From NCBI RefSeq assembly GCF_018446385.1, contig NC_056000.1, forward strand, positions 51,430,722 through 51,494,721: a stretch of DNA of 64,000 nt. The letters run 5' to 3'. The DNA comes from Zingiber officinale. Taxonomy: Eukaryota > Streptophyta > Magnoliopsida > Zingiberales > Zingiberaceae. Of the stretch, positions 46,443 to 58,299 are shown piece after piece; position 1 is the first letter of the stretch, and each line of letters starts with the position of its first letter. The position numbers and the translations under genes are program-made. A model generated the notes under the pieces. It worked only from the letters and a program-made list of their open reading frames with translations, was not told the origin of the DNA and searched no databases.

Positions 46443-47909
46443 ATGGATTCAGATATGATATCCGAGCACCTCCACCATTCATAATTAGAAGCTTTGATCT
46501 TTAGTAATTAAGGGTCAAAAATTTCTTAATAATAGACATAGAGCAATGGTTTGCTCTAATGGAGATACTTTAAACTCCAATTGATGGAAACAAAAAGCTT
46601 CTCAAGAAGAAGAAATTGATTGAGGAGCAAGTTAAGAGGTGCGAGGCAAATGATAAAGTAATCAAATTATTAGTTAATTTATTACCAAACACCATATTGT
46701 GCAAAATTGGAGAATTTTGAGATATCAATGAAGCTTTATAAAGGCTCATCTTTAATGGAAAGCAACAACAAATCCAAAGAGGAAGACTCATTGGATCAAG
46801 AGAAAGAGAATTCAAAAGTTGAAAGATGTTCAACATCCAAAAAAGAAATTAAAGAAGCATCCACCTCAAGGATTAAGGGGGAGAATAATTCATTAACACC
46901 AGAACAAGAAGAAGTCTCTACCTCTGGGTCAAATGAAGAAGGATTAAGTGTCACCCCTATAAGTAAAGGTATAAAAATTTCAATTTGTAAAAAAAAAAGA
47001 TCATATCATTTGCTTTGAGTGTAGGGAAAATTGATATTATAACAGCAAGTGCCCTAAATTGGGGAAGAAGAATGCCCAAGTGACACCCAAGATGAAGAAA
47101 AAGCCAAAGGAGGTCCGCCTCGTGATACGAAAAGACAAGGAGCACATTGTATGTTTTTCTTGCAATCAACAAGGACATTATCAGAGTCAATGTCTAAAGG
47201 GGAGAACCTAACCAAGAAGAAAGGAGGAAGCTCAAGTCCTAAGGGGAGCTTCCAAAGGAAAAACTAAGGTATCATTAGTTAATGGTACTTATTTAAATTA
47301 TGATAAAATGCATACTACAAATAATTTTTATCATTTTAATACTATTTATCATGAAAATAGAAACATGAAAATCATAAGGAAAATTATAAGTTTTTTTATG
47401 CTAGGACTACCTTATCCAAGGATAAAAGGTAGAAAATGGTTTAAGCAAGAAACCAAAATAGGTTAAATATGTGCTTAAAAAGAAAAGTGTCCCAAGAAAT
47501 AATAGAAAATCAAAATTTAAGAATTTAAGGATGGAAAATCAAGTTTTGAGGTCAAAACTTGAGAAATTATAAAAAACCCTTAAAAATGGAAAATTTACTC
47601 AAGGGGTCAAAAGAAGAAAACCTAGGTTTAGGAAAACAAGAGTCATTGAATGGCAAGAGAGGTTTGAAATACAAACTAAAAGCCAAAAAGAATATGTCCT
47701 TGTACCATAGAGTTCCATATGATTATGGAACTGACTCTAGGTTTAGAAGCCAAGCCAAGGTTACAAGGGAGGTTATCGCTAGAGTTGACCTTGAGGAGAT
47801 TAGTGTGACCAAGGCTTCTAAGAAATCAAGGAAGATCATTAAGAAGGTATCAAGGAAAGTTATCCCTAGTGAATACCTAGAATACCCAAGGAGCATCAAT
47901 AGGTTTTGA
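46443..47909 (+). pseudogene. Family 2 Gag-like ORF, copy A
   Basis: Starts at ATG 46443 (MDSDMISEHL) and is broken by many stops and shifts. Open pieces are 46707-47018 (acidic, Ser/Glu-rich) and 47559-47909 (Lys-rich, with VPYDYGTDSRF). Two zinc knuckles lie between: CFEC...YYNSKC near 47017, with a stop where a residue before the His should be, and an intact CFSCNQQGHYQSQC near 47153. A 21 bp stretch present in copy B near 62393 is deleted here. The domain order equals family 1. Confidence 0.7.
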
Positions 47910-49898
47910 GTTCCTAAGAGTATGTTCTATACACCATAGATGAGTTTAGAAAGTGTCAACTCAAATTAGAAGGATAGTTAATACATCCTTGGTAAAGTTG
48001 GTACTTTAGGACATTTTTAAGGTATTATGACACATTGAAAGTGAAGGGTTTAATCTTTACTCTTGAAGAGTAAAAGTGTACTAATGAAATTTGAAGAATT
48101 GAGATTAATTAAATTGGCACAATTAGGTTAAAAGTAAAAAAAATCAAGTTGAGATTTTGGTAATTTCTAAGAAAATAATGGCAAACTTAGGCTTATTTTT
48201 AAATTTAGTGATTAGTTAGTTATACTTAGATAGAAAATCTAGGATTTTCTTTATGTTAAAATTACCATGATTGTGTGTTCTATCACATACCATGACATCA
48301 TATTTTGTATTCATATCCATATGAAAAATGTCATATGTCATATATCATATTATACATGCATCATTTAGATATGATAGATTTCTTTTTGGAAAATATACAT
48401 TTGATGTATGTCATAATCATTATCATGTATTATTTTTAATTCCTTTTAATTAAGGACAATGGCATGAATTGACATTGTAGGTTGGATGATCAAAGTTTAA
48501 TTGACTAGTTAGATATGAATGATCCCATAGTTTTAGGGAAAACTCATTTTACATCTCACAATACCATAGGCTTGACTTATATGTGCCTTTGAGACACATT
48601 AGATATAAGTGAGATGTTAGGAGGATAAACAAAACTCAAGATGCTGATTTAATGCATCCATTTGAGTTTTTAGTTTCATCAAAATACATGGATTATGTGA
48701 AGTCCAATCATTGAGAAAACTAGTGTACAAATCATATGCATTTAGCCCAAAGAATATTGTTAGAAATTTGTTTTAAAAATATTTCAAAATCACTTTGGAA
48801 AACCTTATTGAAGTCTATCGTTTGATAGAGTAACCATTGATTAAGTGGATACAAAGTAGAGTGAAATATTAAAGTTTTTCAATGGTTTCTAATTTTATAT
48901 CAATATTTTAAAATGAGTGTTATTTTCATAGAAAACTATTTTTCCTTAATAGTACATGACACAAATATTATCTACATAAATTTTCATGATTTTTGGAAAA
49001 TCATAGAATTATTTAGGGATTTATAAATTTTGGGATAAAATCGAAAATCAGGAAATCAGATACAGTAATTGATTAGTTAATCGATTGATGTACACCAATC
49101 GATTAGGCAATCGATTATGAAGGATTTCCGCGAGCACAGAGGCTCATGGAATCGATCAAGTGATCGATTAACACTCCTTAATCGATTAATCCAATTGATT
49201 AAGATGTTGTAATCAATTGAATCCCATCTTTAATCTTTTAAGAAGGTTGATTTCGACTGAAATAGTTTGATTTCAATCCATTAAATCATAGTTAGTCGAG
49301 TTAACCATCCCTAACCCTAATAAATACATTGATAAATATTTAAGGATAATTTTCTGATGAAAACAAGAAAGGAGTGGTTAAAGGGGACTATTTTGAAGTT
49401 TAGGAAGAGGTTTGTATTTAACATTAAATTTTTAACCTCAAAACTTCAATTTTAGGTTTCCTAGACTTAGAGGTTTAAGAACTCCAAATCATTGTTTGTG
49501 CAATGATAGAAGTTTGGAGCATGTTTGAGGGAAAGTTTCTTCTTAAAAGTATGATTTAGATTTTTTTTTTTTTTTGCAATGGAAGGTTGGGAACCTTCAT
49601 TGCAATGAATGCTCAAAATTGGGCGTTGGAGACAATGAAAGATTGGAAATCTTCATTGTAATGAATGAATGATCTAGGGTGAGCATAGAATACAATAAAA
49701 GGTGTGAGACTTTTATTAAGGTTGACAAAATTGACTCTTAAGGTGAAGAGTTTTTTATGTGTGTCCAAGGAGGAGAAAATATAGGGTTTAAGTTAGAAGC
49801 TCATATTCATGATTTGGCATGAGATGAAGAATGGAGTTGGATTAATATGGGTTAGTCTAATTTAAACATATTGTCAAACATTAAAAAGGAGGAGATTA
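47910..49898 (+). other. Family 2 internal non-coding region, copy A
   Basis: AT-rich sequence where Pol would be expected, with no recognisable protease, integrase or RT. The phrase aaattggcacaattaggtt (about 48110) is also in family 1 (about 3203). A second ATCGAT palindrome cluster lies at about 49068-49240 with gcgagcacagagg. The purine tract AAAAAGGAGGAGATTA ends near 49898. Confidence 0.65.
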
Positions 49899-50980
49899 TT
49901 TGGTGCAATCGTCCTTAGGTCAAGGTTGACCAGTTTGACTAATCTTGAGTGGATTCGAGCTTGAGTTTTGATATTTGGACAATATATGAAAAAAGGTTAA
50001 GTAAGTCAAGGTTGATCGGATACTTGAAAATGTGTGAGAAAGAAGTCAAGTATGTCATGGAGAACTGGATACTTGACTGATAAAGTTCTAACTGGAGGTT
50101 AGGCAAGGCAAAGTCCTAACTGGAGGTTAGGCAAGGCAAAGTCCTAACTGGAGGTTAGGCAAGGCAAAGTCCTAACTTGAGAGTTAAGTAAAGGTAAAGT
50201 CCAAGTGGGTCAATGAGAATAACACATTGGCAAAGGAAAGTCCTAATTACAGTTAGGCAAAGAAAAGTTCAAGTAGATCAAGGAGGATCATAAGTCGCGA
50301 GAGCACAGAGAGTTACTGAATCGATTGGTCAATCGATTCAGCCCTCTCCAATCAATTGGTCAATCAATTGGAGTAGAGTTCATGAAGCACAGTGTTGTGC
50401 TGAATTAATTAGGAAAGTGTCCAATCGATTGGGAGAAAATCGTGAGTGAATAGTAAGCTTCTGTATTGAACTAGATCGATTGAAGAAGTAGAAAAGAGCT
50501 GTTGCGAGATTTGAATGGACAAATCCAATGTAGTAATCGATTGAGAACCCTAAATCACAAGATAAAAGGCATTTTCATAGGGGATTCAACACCATTTCTT
50601 CTCCACTCTTCATCACAGGTTCTTAGAAGATTTTGAGAAAAGTCTTGTTGCATTTTCGAGGCCACAGGAGGCATTTCAAGTAAGAGATTAAGAAAGCAAG
50701 ATTTTCTTTTGTATTGTGTATTTACATCTTATTTTCATTGTATTCTTATATATGAGTTTGTATGAGATTTTTTCACCTCTGGATTATTTCCGATAAGGGG
50801 TGTTTTTTTATAGTGGAGTGTGTGCACGATTTGGATCCTTGGATTAGTCACCTCAATGAGATGGATACCAAATAAATTCAAGTGTTAGCGATTAGTTTTG
50901 AGTTTTCCACTATAATAAATCATCAATGAAGCGATTAAAGTTAATCATCCTTTCCCTCTATCTTCCAAAGTGTTCTCACA
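49899..50980 (+). repeat. Family 2 3' LTR, copy A
   Basis: Starts near TTTGGTGCAATC after the purine tract and ends ttctcaca. Shorter than the 5' LTR. It contains three near-perfect 28 bp units (gtcctaactggaggttaggc plus aaggcaaa) at about 50085-50175. The palindrome cluster is reduced (about 50318-50535). Confidence 0.7.
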
Positions 50981-51507
50981 AGTTGCACAGCAAGACAAAT
51001 AAATAGGGATAATTTCTAATACTAATACAAATAACAAATAAATAAGGGTGAATATAATTCCTATTGCCATTACAAAAGATAACTAATAATTTTAATATTG
51101 AAATAAAGATTTTTTTACTAGTTGTTATTTAAAAATATTAATAGTTTTGAAATTGTGATCCATTGATATCCCTTTGATTATTATTTTTCATTTTTCAACG
51201 AAGTACTAACTTTACTTTTTACCATATAATTTAAAATTCCTTTGATTTCCCACTTTATTTGCAAATTGTGTGCATTTTATTAATTAATTAGGCGAGATTC
51301 TATTTTTGAGATCATTAGTAATTTTATTTAACAATCAAATCTTTTTTGTTTGATTAAGTTTTATCCCACATTTCCCTAAAATTACACAATATCAAAAAAT
51401 CAACAGTCTTAAACAAAGACTTGGAAAAATTTCATCGAAATGGGGGCTTGAATCTATATAATAGTACTATTGGGAGAAATTTAACATCGTCATTAGATTA
51501 CGAGGAA
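50981..51507. repeat. Unit C, 3' flank of the peptide gene
   Basis: About 51000-51380 matches the segment A and B sequences at 30066-30248 plus 38191-38400, and 58320-58700. No gene. Confidence 0.65.
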
Positions 51508-51596
51508 ATTTTAGGTATATTTTTTTTTCTTAACTACAAGATTTCCTTGCCACATGAGGAAATCTTGTAGTTAAGAAAAAAAAATATACCTAAAAT
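51508..51596. repeat. Perfect 40 bp inverted repeat
   Basis: Arms 51508-51547 and 51557-51596 are exact complements by my reading, around a 9 nt loop (tgccacatg). The arm includes cttaactacaagatttcct. Units A and B lack it, so it came in or formed after unit C diverged. It lies about 190 bp beyond the stop of the peptide gene. A small RNA precursor or a tiny foldback insertion are both possible. Confidence 0.85.
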
Positions 51597-51782
51597 GGAG
51601 TTAGGATACTTTGTGATATATGAAGAAAAATAAATGATGTTTTAACATTTTACATAATTCTTTGACGATATTGACAATTGTAACAAAGGTAAATCTTATT
51701 AGAGAGCGACACACAAGTTCATAAACAAATTCCATTATTCATATGTCTGATGGAATTCGAATACATTAAAAGAAAGATCTCA

Positions 51783-52068
51783 TCACCATAACCCCCAATT
51801 AGGTACATAAACCCACCAAGGTACATAGAGTTCAAGACCATAATTGGTTTTAGTTATCTCCTCATCCTCATAAGCATCTAAAAATAATAAAATTTGTTGT
51901 TATTTTTCCAAAAAAAATTTAAATAGCATCTTATAAGAAGAATTACTTACTATAAGGAGCTGGCGCAGTTGACGGAGAAATTCTTATCGAAACAGTTGGA
52001 GACACCATGACAGCTAGAATAAGGACGAAGATGGTGAGACCACAAATCAGACTACTTTTTTGAATCAT
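51783..52068 (-). CDS. Small secreted peptide, two exons, intact (paralog C)
   Basis: Exon 1 52068-51951, a GTAAGT...TTTTAG intron (51950-51878, 73 bp, phase 1) and exon 2 51877-51783 give a 70-residue product ending in TGA. The N-terminus (MIQKSS, then hydrophobic LICGLTIFVLILAVMV) is a good signal peptide. The mature part is about 40 residues with no Cys: a Pro/Ser stretch (SPSTAPAPY), an acidic patch, ITKTNYGLEL and a Trp-rich tail (PWWVYVPNWGLW). TATA-like tatataat lies about 65 bp upstream of the ATG. Two paralogs share the splice positions and the motif ITK.NY.LEL...WW. I do not recognise the family. Secretion and a signalling or defence role are inference. Expression is unproven. Confidence 0.65.
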
Positions 52069-52320
52069 GATGTCTTCTTTGTTTGTTTTCTTGAATATGA
52101 ATATTATTTTGACTCGATGAAAATATTATATAGGGATAAACTAAGAGACAACGCATATTGTCATAGGAGTTATACATACTTCAGAAACCTTCCTTAGAAT
52201 GCAACTGAATTTTCTCTATTAAACTGAAGGGTACATTAACTTTTGGATTAATAGATTAATTAATTTAGGCTATTTAACGAGTAGATCTTAAAGAGATTTT
52301 ATTTTATTCTAGATGTTGTT
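52069..52320. other. 5' flank and promoter of the peptide gene
   Basis: Conserved with the flanks of paralogs A and B to about 52320, including tagggataaactaagaga just upstream of the TATA-like box. Coding-strand TATA is near 52125-52132. Confidence 0.5.
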
Positions 52321-54127
52321 GATTGTTGATCGTTTTACACGGTCGATTCCAAAATTATTTATATAAAGATAAATAAAGAAATTGAACCGATATCACTATA
52401 TGGAAAGAAAGATATTTCTCTCATCTTCATCAGAAATTAATATTTATTCCATTCTGCAACTCTATCGAGATAACCAACTCAAATTAAATCCTAGGGACAT
52501 GAATTTGATTCCTTATAAATATAAATATCGTTTCAAATTATTATTATTATTTCCCTAGAAAGATCGTTCGCTAACACAGAATCGGAGACCGTGACCTCAG
52601 AATAAAAATTTCCTTTGGAATTTTTGACGTTCGCAAATTTTGACTCTTCCTCTCTGGTTGAAAAGCTGATCACTCAAGATAATTAATATTAATAAAAATA
52701 ACAACTTACAAAGAAATAAATAAGAGGGTCGAAATTTACTTGATTATAACATAGATAATTGTTAATTTAAAAATTAAAAATACTAATTATAATTATCGTG
52801 TCCTTTGGAGTTACTGGCGACATGCTATAATTGTTGTATCCTTTGGAACCACTTACACCTAACAATTGCATCCCTTAGGATTGTTGATGCATAACGGCTA
52901 TATCCCTTTGAGTTGTTGGCTCGTAATGATCATGTCCCTTGGGATTGTTGTCGCGTAAATGATCACATCCCTTAAGGCTACAGGCAAGAACAACCGAATC
53001 TCTCAAGGTTGCATAATGATTTGGATGTGACTCAGGATTGACTCAAATTGAACTCGATCGAGAGCCAGTTGAGTTTATCCGAGTTTAGGCATGAGTCGGC
53101 TAATTTGGCCCAATTCCATCTCAAATTGTACCGATTGAGGATTAGGTTGACTAAGTCATAGAGAGGACTGCGTTGACCAATTATGGACAACATACCTTAA
53201 AAATATGAATTTTGGAGTCCGAATATTTTCAAATTTTAATTCTACATAGTTGAATATTCATGGAGTTAATCAACAATATAGATTCTGATGGCCTAAAAAT
53301 TTTTAATTACAAAGTTTAAAATAAATTCAAACTTAAATTACACAACAACTAACAAATCGATTTATGTAAGTAAATGTAATTTATAATTTACTTATTAAAT
53401 TTAAAATTTTCAATGTTTATGCAACTAATTATAATTTACAACTAACACCTTCATTATATTAACAAGTAACAATTAAATTCATAATTTGAAACTAAATGTA
53501 TATATAAATTAAAATAAATACAATATGCAAATTAATAAAAAAATATTCTTCAATAAACTAGGTAATTATATCACTAATTAAAATAAAATTCAATATATAT
53601 GTATCTAAGCAAGGAGGAAAGTGAGTAAGTGAGACTTAGATTATCAAAATGAGACACCCTTGAGAGGGAGCTAGGTGATGAATACTCCTGATAGTAGGAA
53701 CGTGGAGAAGAAGAAGAAAGAAGGCAAATATTATAATAAATATGATTTTCTATTGTGTGCAATTATGCTATCTCCATTGCATACTGCACGTTGTATAACT
53801 CCAAACTGGTAAGTCATAAACTGGTAAGTCATACTGCACGTTGTAGAATGGAAGTAAGACATAATAATGAAATAGCATGCAACAAACATAGATTATACTC
53901 ATGAAGGGGTTGGGTCAACAAACAAGTAGATGTGCATCAAAGAATGCTTAAAAACTTATATAACTAACGCACATTAATCCGCAGTGTGCAGCTTCACGCT
54001 GTGGATGCATTTTATAGTAGCAATTATAATATAATTCTTATATAGCCACATATACAAATCTTATACAATTATAATACAACAAATATACAACCACAATTAC
54101 ATCACATATGAATACCACAAAGAATTA
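52321..54127. other. AT-rich spacer without a recognised gene
   Basis: Contains a loose repeat of about 40-50 bp at 52795-52985 built on the words atccctt, ggattgttg and cgtaa. The remainder looks like decayed retrotransposon sequence. No coding frame stands out. Confidence 0.45.
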
Positions 54128-54660
54128 TGATACTTTGCAGTATTCGAGTTGTCAAATGTGTGTGGTAAGAATAGGCTTCACCGTGTGGACTCATATCACA
54201 CCATGGCAGGTATATACACCACTCCAAGGGATTGCTGAAGTTTCTCCAAACGAACCACTCACGTCTTGGGTGTTGTGCACTTGGCCTTGATATGCCTTTC
54301 ATCAATATTGACTTAGATTACTTTGAACACTATTTTGGTAAAGAGGTGTCAATGAAATCCAGTGGGATCGGTAGCATAAAATGTCAATTACTAATGTTCA
54401 TTCCTTATGTTTTATGTTTCATGTGTTGATTTGTACTCTTGTTTATATCATATGCTTATTTGCTTATTTATTGTATCTTTTCGCTTGAAATTGATTTAGT
54501 ATTATACACTGTTCTGTTTAATAAACTCTGTTAAATTTGTGTTCATGTGCACCACTATGTTATTGAGACTTGCTAGCTTACTTGCCCCTTTAGTTGCTTT
54601 CTAAACTATTATTTAAATTCCTAAATTTTCCATCTTATGCTTAACCTCATTCTAGGGAAA
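54128..54660. repeat. Distal part of R copy 2
   Basis: Reverse complement of 24424-24952. Contains a plus-strand frame (54232-54429) with LGCCALGLDMPFINIDLDYF, unrecognised. At about 54655-54665 it preserves the uninterrupted target of the Copia element at 17720. Confidence 0.65.
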
Positions 54661-54999
54661 ATCTACTTAGCATGTCGCTAATACATTGCATTTATATATT
54701 ATTTTTTATCACAGGTTATTATGAGGAGATTTGTACTCAAATGGTGTTAGCATGAGTTGAAGGATTGAAGGATTGAGTGAGATTTTTATGATTATGGCTA
54801 GCACTCAATTTGATGTTAAAAAAACAAAAATATCCTCTTTCGATGGATTTTGTAAGAAATTTTAAGGACAGAATGATTCTATTTTGTTAATTTGTTCAAG
54901 AGCATAACAACCTCATTCAAGGAAATGCACCCATTGTGAATAAAATGAATTTGAACATTTCAGTCAGGCCTTCAGTTCCTTAGAACAATGAAGAAAGGT

Positions 55000-56640
55000 T
55001 ATTGTGAAGTTAAAAAAGAGACTGATTGATAAGATGAACAGGCACATATGCTCGTAAAGTAAATTTGTGTTCACATGATTGTAAATTGTATACTTTTACC
55101 ATTATAATGAAATTGCATAGTGCACACAAGTAATCATAAAAAAAATCAGAAAAGTTATGCTCATATATTGTTTGAATCATCCTGCAATAACAAGATTTTC
55201 TTCTTTGATTAAACATTGGTAATACAACGTTTGAGTTACCAGTAGAGCATGGTCTCCGCATAAATTCATCCACCGATATAGGAATCTGGAATTGTGCTTC
55301 GACTCCATACCCAGCTGCTCTCATCTCAGAGCAGCTCAGACTTGCCATTGATCTGGGCATAAGCTTGAAAATCACTGAACTTCTTCCATCTATGTGAGCA
55401 TGTGTCCACCTTGCTTGCCTGTCATAGCATGATGTTGTGCTACTTGAAATGATGGTCTCGAGTGACAGCATACTGAAAGAACTGAGGAGGAAATTTCTCC
55501 ATCCTCAATGGCATGTTATCAAGTACTCTAAATGAAAAGCTACGCAAGTTTAATGAAAGGTTGATTGCATCCAAGTATTCCAAATATCGGCAAGGCAACT
55601 GGAGTAAGTTCCATTGCACCATGTGTCTCTACTGGAGTTAGTCCAGGCCTATAATCGTATGTTTCTTGTCACAATATAGGATCAACATAATAACCAGATG
55701 TCTTGCACCATTCCCTGGTTTTCTTCGTGTGAGCTATATCAGTAGGAGTATATTCATGCTGATAAAAAAACAAACGAGCAGATTCTAAACCAGATCTGAG
55801 AAGAGCACTATCTCCAGGAGGAAACTCAATGACAGCAGCAGAATAGTGAGCAAGGGATTGTGCAAGATAGGGGTGGACATCGGCCGGTTTGATCCAGTTT
55901 TATTTTATTACGGTTTGATTTTTTCGGTTTCGGTTTTGAAAATCTTTGATCCAAAATCAAACCATATTATTACGATTCGGTCCAAATTTTTATATACGAT
56001 TTATATAATAAATTAAATTGATTTTGTGCGACTACAAATATTAGTTTAGAGACGAAGAAAAAGTATCAATTTATTAAAATAATTATAAATTTAAAGTAAT
56101 AATAAAATTTTATTATCTGGTAACAATAAGTAAATATATAAATATATAATTTGATTGTGCTATTATATTACAAATGATAATTAGAGGTACAATCCACATA
56201 TATGGTCCAATATCTATAAAAATCATATTTCAAGTATAATATGATCAATTCGGTTTACTCGATTTTTTGGGAGTCAAAATCGTAAAACAAACCAAATAAT
56301 CGAATTTTAAAAAACTTAAATCAAAATCAGTCGAAACACCGAATAAAAAAATCCAAATTTTTCGTTTCGGTCGATTTTTCCGGTTTTAATCAAATTATGC
56401 CCGCCCCTAGTGCAAGAGTTATACTAAGATCTTGTAAGAATATGATGGAAGTCCTTCAAAGGCTACGAGATCTGTAAGTCTTACATGTCCAATAAATGGT
56501 CCCCCCAATACCCTGATTTTTTTTGAGATATCAAAGAAAGGAGCAAGTTTTGCTAACTTAGATCTTAAAGTCACATCATAATAAAAAATAATGCATTCAT
56601 TTAAAGAAAATACCTTATAGTTTATTAAGCAAGCACAAAA
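55000..56640 (-). pseudogene. 2OG-oxygenase-like gene fragment, R copy 2
   Basis: Minus-strand counterpart of 16022-17135. Visible: MASLSCSEMRAAGYGVEAQF (about 55300), LSLNLRSFSFR with NMPL (about 55530), the FYQHEYTPTDIAHTKK-type segment (about 55745), SAAVIEFPPGDSALL (about 55815) and the first exon piece near 56540. Relative to copy 1 it lacks the SPDHDIDKALITL to QDAVVYPGL part (deletion near 55415) and lacks the SINE. It carries a MITE at 55868-56409. Frameshifts occur throughout. Confidence 0.6.
55868..56409. mobile_element. hAT-type MITE in R copy 2
   Basis: Ends TAGGGGTGGACATCGG and ATGCCCGCCCCTA, flanked by gtgcaaga (55860-55867 and 56410-56417). The same site in R copy 1 (about 16190, opposite strand) is empty. 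542 bp, AT-rich, no ORF. Confidence 0.9.
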
Positions 56641-56919
56641 GCCCATGGAATTCCATTAATCTCAAGATTCATCAAATTTCCATGTGGATATCAAAAATCC
56701 TACAAATTTATGATGTTTAATTGTGGACAAAATTAAATTCCAAAAGTTCTTGAGAAACCTCCTACCAAAGAATATAGACCATGAGTGTTCATTAGTGAAA
56801 AACCATAGCTAAGTGCAAATGATTATCCCCTCCGATCACATCCGAGACTTTTTAGACTATGTAAAATGAGTAAAAGTAAAATACGTAAATAAGATAAGCA
56901 ATAACACTAAATTGTGCCA

Positions 56920-57062
56920 AGGTCGTCGCCGCCAGACTCGGGGTTGTGCGGTGGCGCGCCATGGGATTGCCAGATGCGTAATAGGAGTCGCCATGTGTCA
57001 TCGCCAAATGTGGATGTAGAGCCGCCAGATATGGGGCCGTCGTCGCCAGATGCGGAAGGCAG
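56920..57062. mobile_element. Truncated foldback-like element
   Basis: First 140 bp of the element at 26938, cut at gatgcggaaggcaggg. It is joined directly to LTR remnant sequence that in segment A lies 1.7 kb further on, so segment B has a deletion here. Confidence 0.7.
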
Positions 57063-57065
57063 GGT

Positions 57066-57712
57066 CGTTGTATTGCTTGTAAAACCTATTGTAAGAGGTT
57101 TCCTCGCCTCCGGAAGGTATCCGAAAAGAAGAAAGTTAATGATGGTAGTTGTTACAACTAGTTCTTAAATATAGTCGTTTTGGGAGATAGTGAACTAAGT
57201 AAAATCAGGTATGTTAGCAATTATCTCATGTTGTATTGTATTTTGTTTTAAGTTTTCACTACATGTGTCTCACACGGGTCTTAAAAAGAAGCTTATACGA
57301 TAATGAAAAAAATTGACTAGAAAAATGAGTAGTCAATTAAGCTCACATATAACAACATTTTGTAATTTGTTTGAAGACAATTCAAAGGCAATAAATAAAG
57401 GGACAATGTAAGCTTGTCAAGACCGGTGGAAGATAGGCTTGAAAAAGACCAAAGAAAATGCTCCCACATTGAAAATTATTTTCTTTATTTTGTTTTAATC
57501 TTATTGTTGTTTTACTTACAAGTTTGACTTGTTTTATTGCTTCATTGTAAGAATTTTTGTAAGGGATTTCTTTGCAGAAAAGATAGTGTAAAGTTAGGTC
57601 ATGAAGTCGGTGATTTGGAGCCACGTAAAAGAAAGTATTTAGTTGTGTTTTATTGTTATTATTTCATGTTATGTTTTCATTGCACAACTAACAATTAATA
57701 TTCACCTATATT
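57066..57712. repeat. LTR remnant, counterpart of 28805-29446
   Basis: Matches the 3' part of the family 5 LTR and following sequence in segment A. A short deletion removes cctcctaacaagaga near 57576. No gene. Confidence 0.7.
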
Positions 57713-58299
57713 TAAGGGGAGCAAAAATTCAGTTATATCGAAAAAACCGACCGAATAAATCGAATTTAAAAATTCGGATCGGTCTATTGGAAAATTCTTT
57801 AAAAAAAAAATCGATTATTTCGATTATATTGGTTTGGTTTCGGTTTTAGAAATTATTATTCGGTTAAACTAAAATAATATTAATTAGAATTTAAAAATAA
57901 AACCCTAGTCCATCTCTAGCACTCTATTAATATAAGTTATATTTAAGGAATTATCTGAAATAATACGTATAACTTATATTTAAACCAAGTTAATTTTACA
58001 ATGTTTAATTATAATAATATTTGAATAACTTATATTTGAATAAATCGGTTTGTAAAATTCTAATTAATCGAAAATAGAGTGCTAGAGTTATACGTATATT
58101 AGTATATTTATAATTTTAAAAAAAAAAATAAATTCAGTTATTTCGGTTTAAAACCGAATTAATCGATATTATATCGGTTCAGTTATTTGGTTTTTTTTTT
58201 AATTTCGGTCGGTTCGGTTGGCTCTAAAAACATTCGGTTTGTTCAATTTTCGATTTATTCGATTCGATTGGTTTGGTTTTGACCGAATGCTCAGCACTA
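57713..58299. mobile_element. hAT-type MITE, segment B copy
   Basis: Orthologous to 29447-30051, with flanks cctatatt (57705-57712) and tctatatt (58300-58307). Terminal repeats have decayed (TAAGGGGAGC, TCAGCACTA). Confidence 0.75.

Larger units (their letters stand above)
40866..50980 (+). mobile_element. Family 2 gag-only Copia-like retrotransposon, copy A
   Basis: Organised like family 1: long LTR, TGGTATCAGAG primer site (46301), Gag with two zinc knuckles, a Lys-rich second segment, non-coding sequence with a palindrome cluster, a purine tract (about 49883-49897) and a 3' LTR. No Pol motifs. The 5' LTR carries a 3.9 kb insertion (41460-45382). The start is placed by comparison with 49899 and 60438 and is accurate to a few bases. 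No clear target-site duplication. Confidence 0.75.

Noticed and set aside
50981..50995. Second primer site after the family 2 3' LTR
   Set aside because: agttgcacagc only loosely resembles agtggtatcagagc; too weak to claim a tandem LTR-internal structure.
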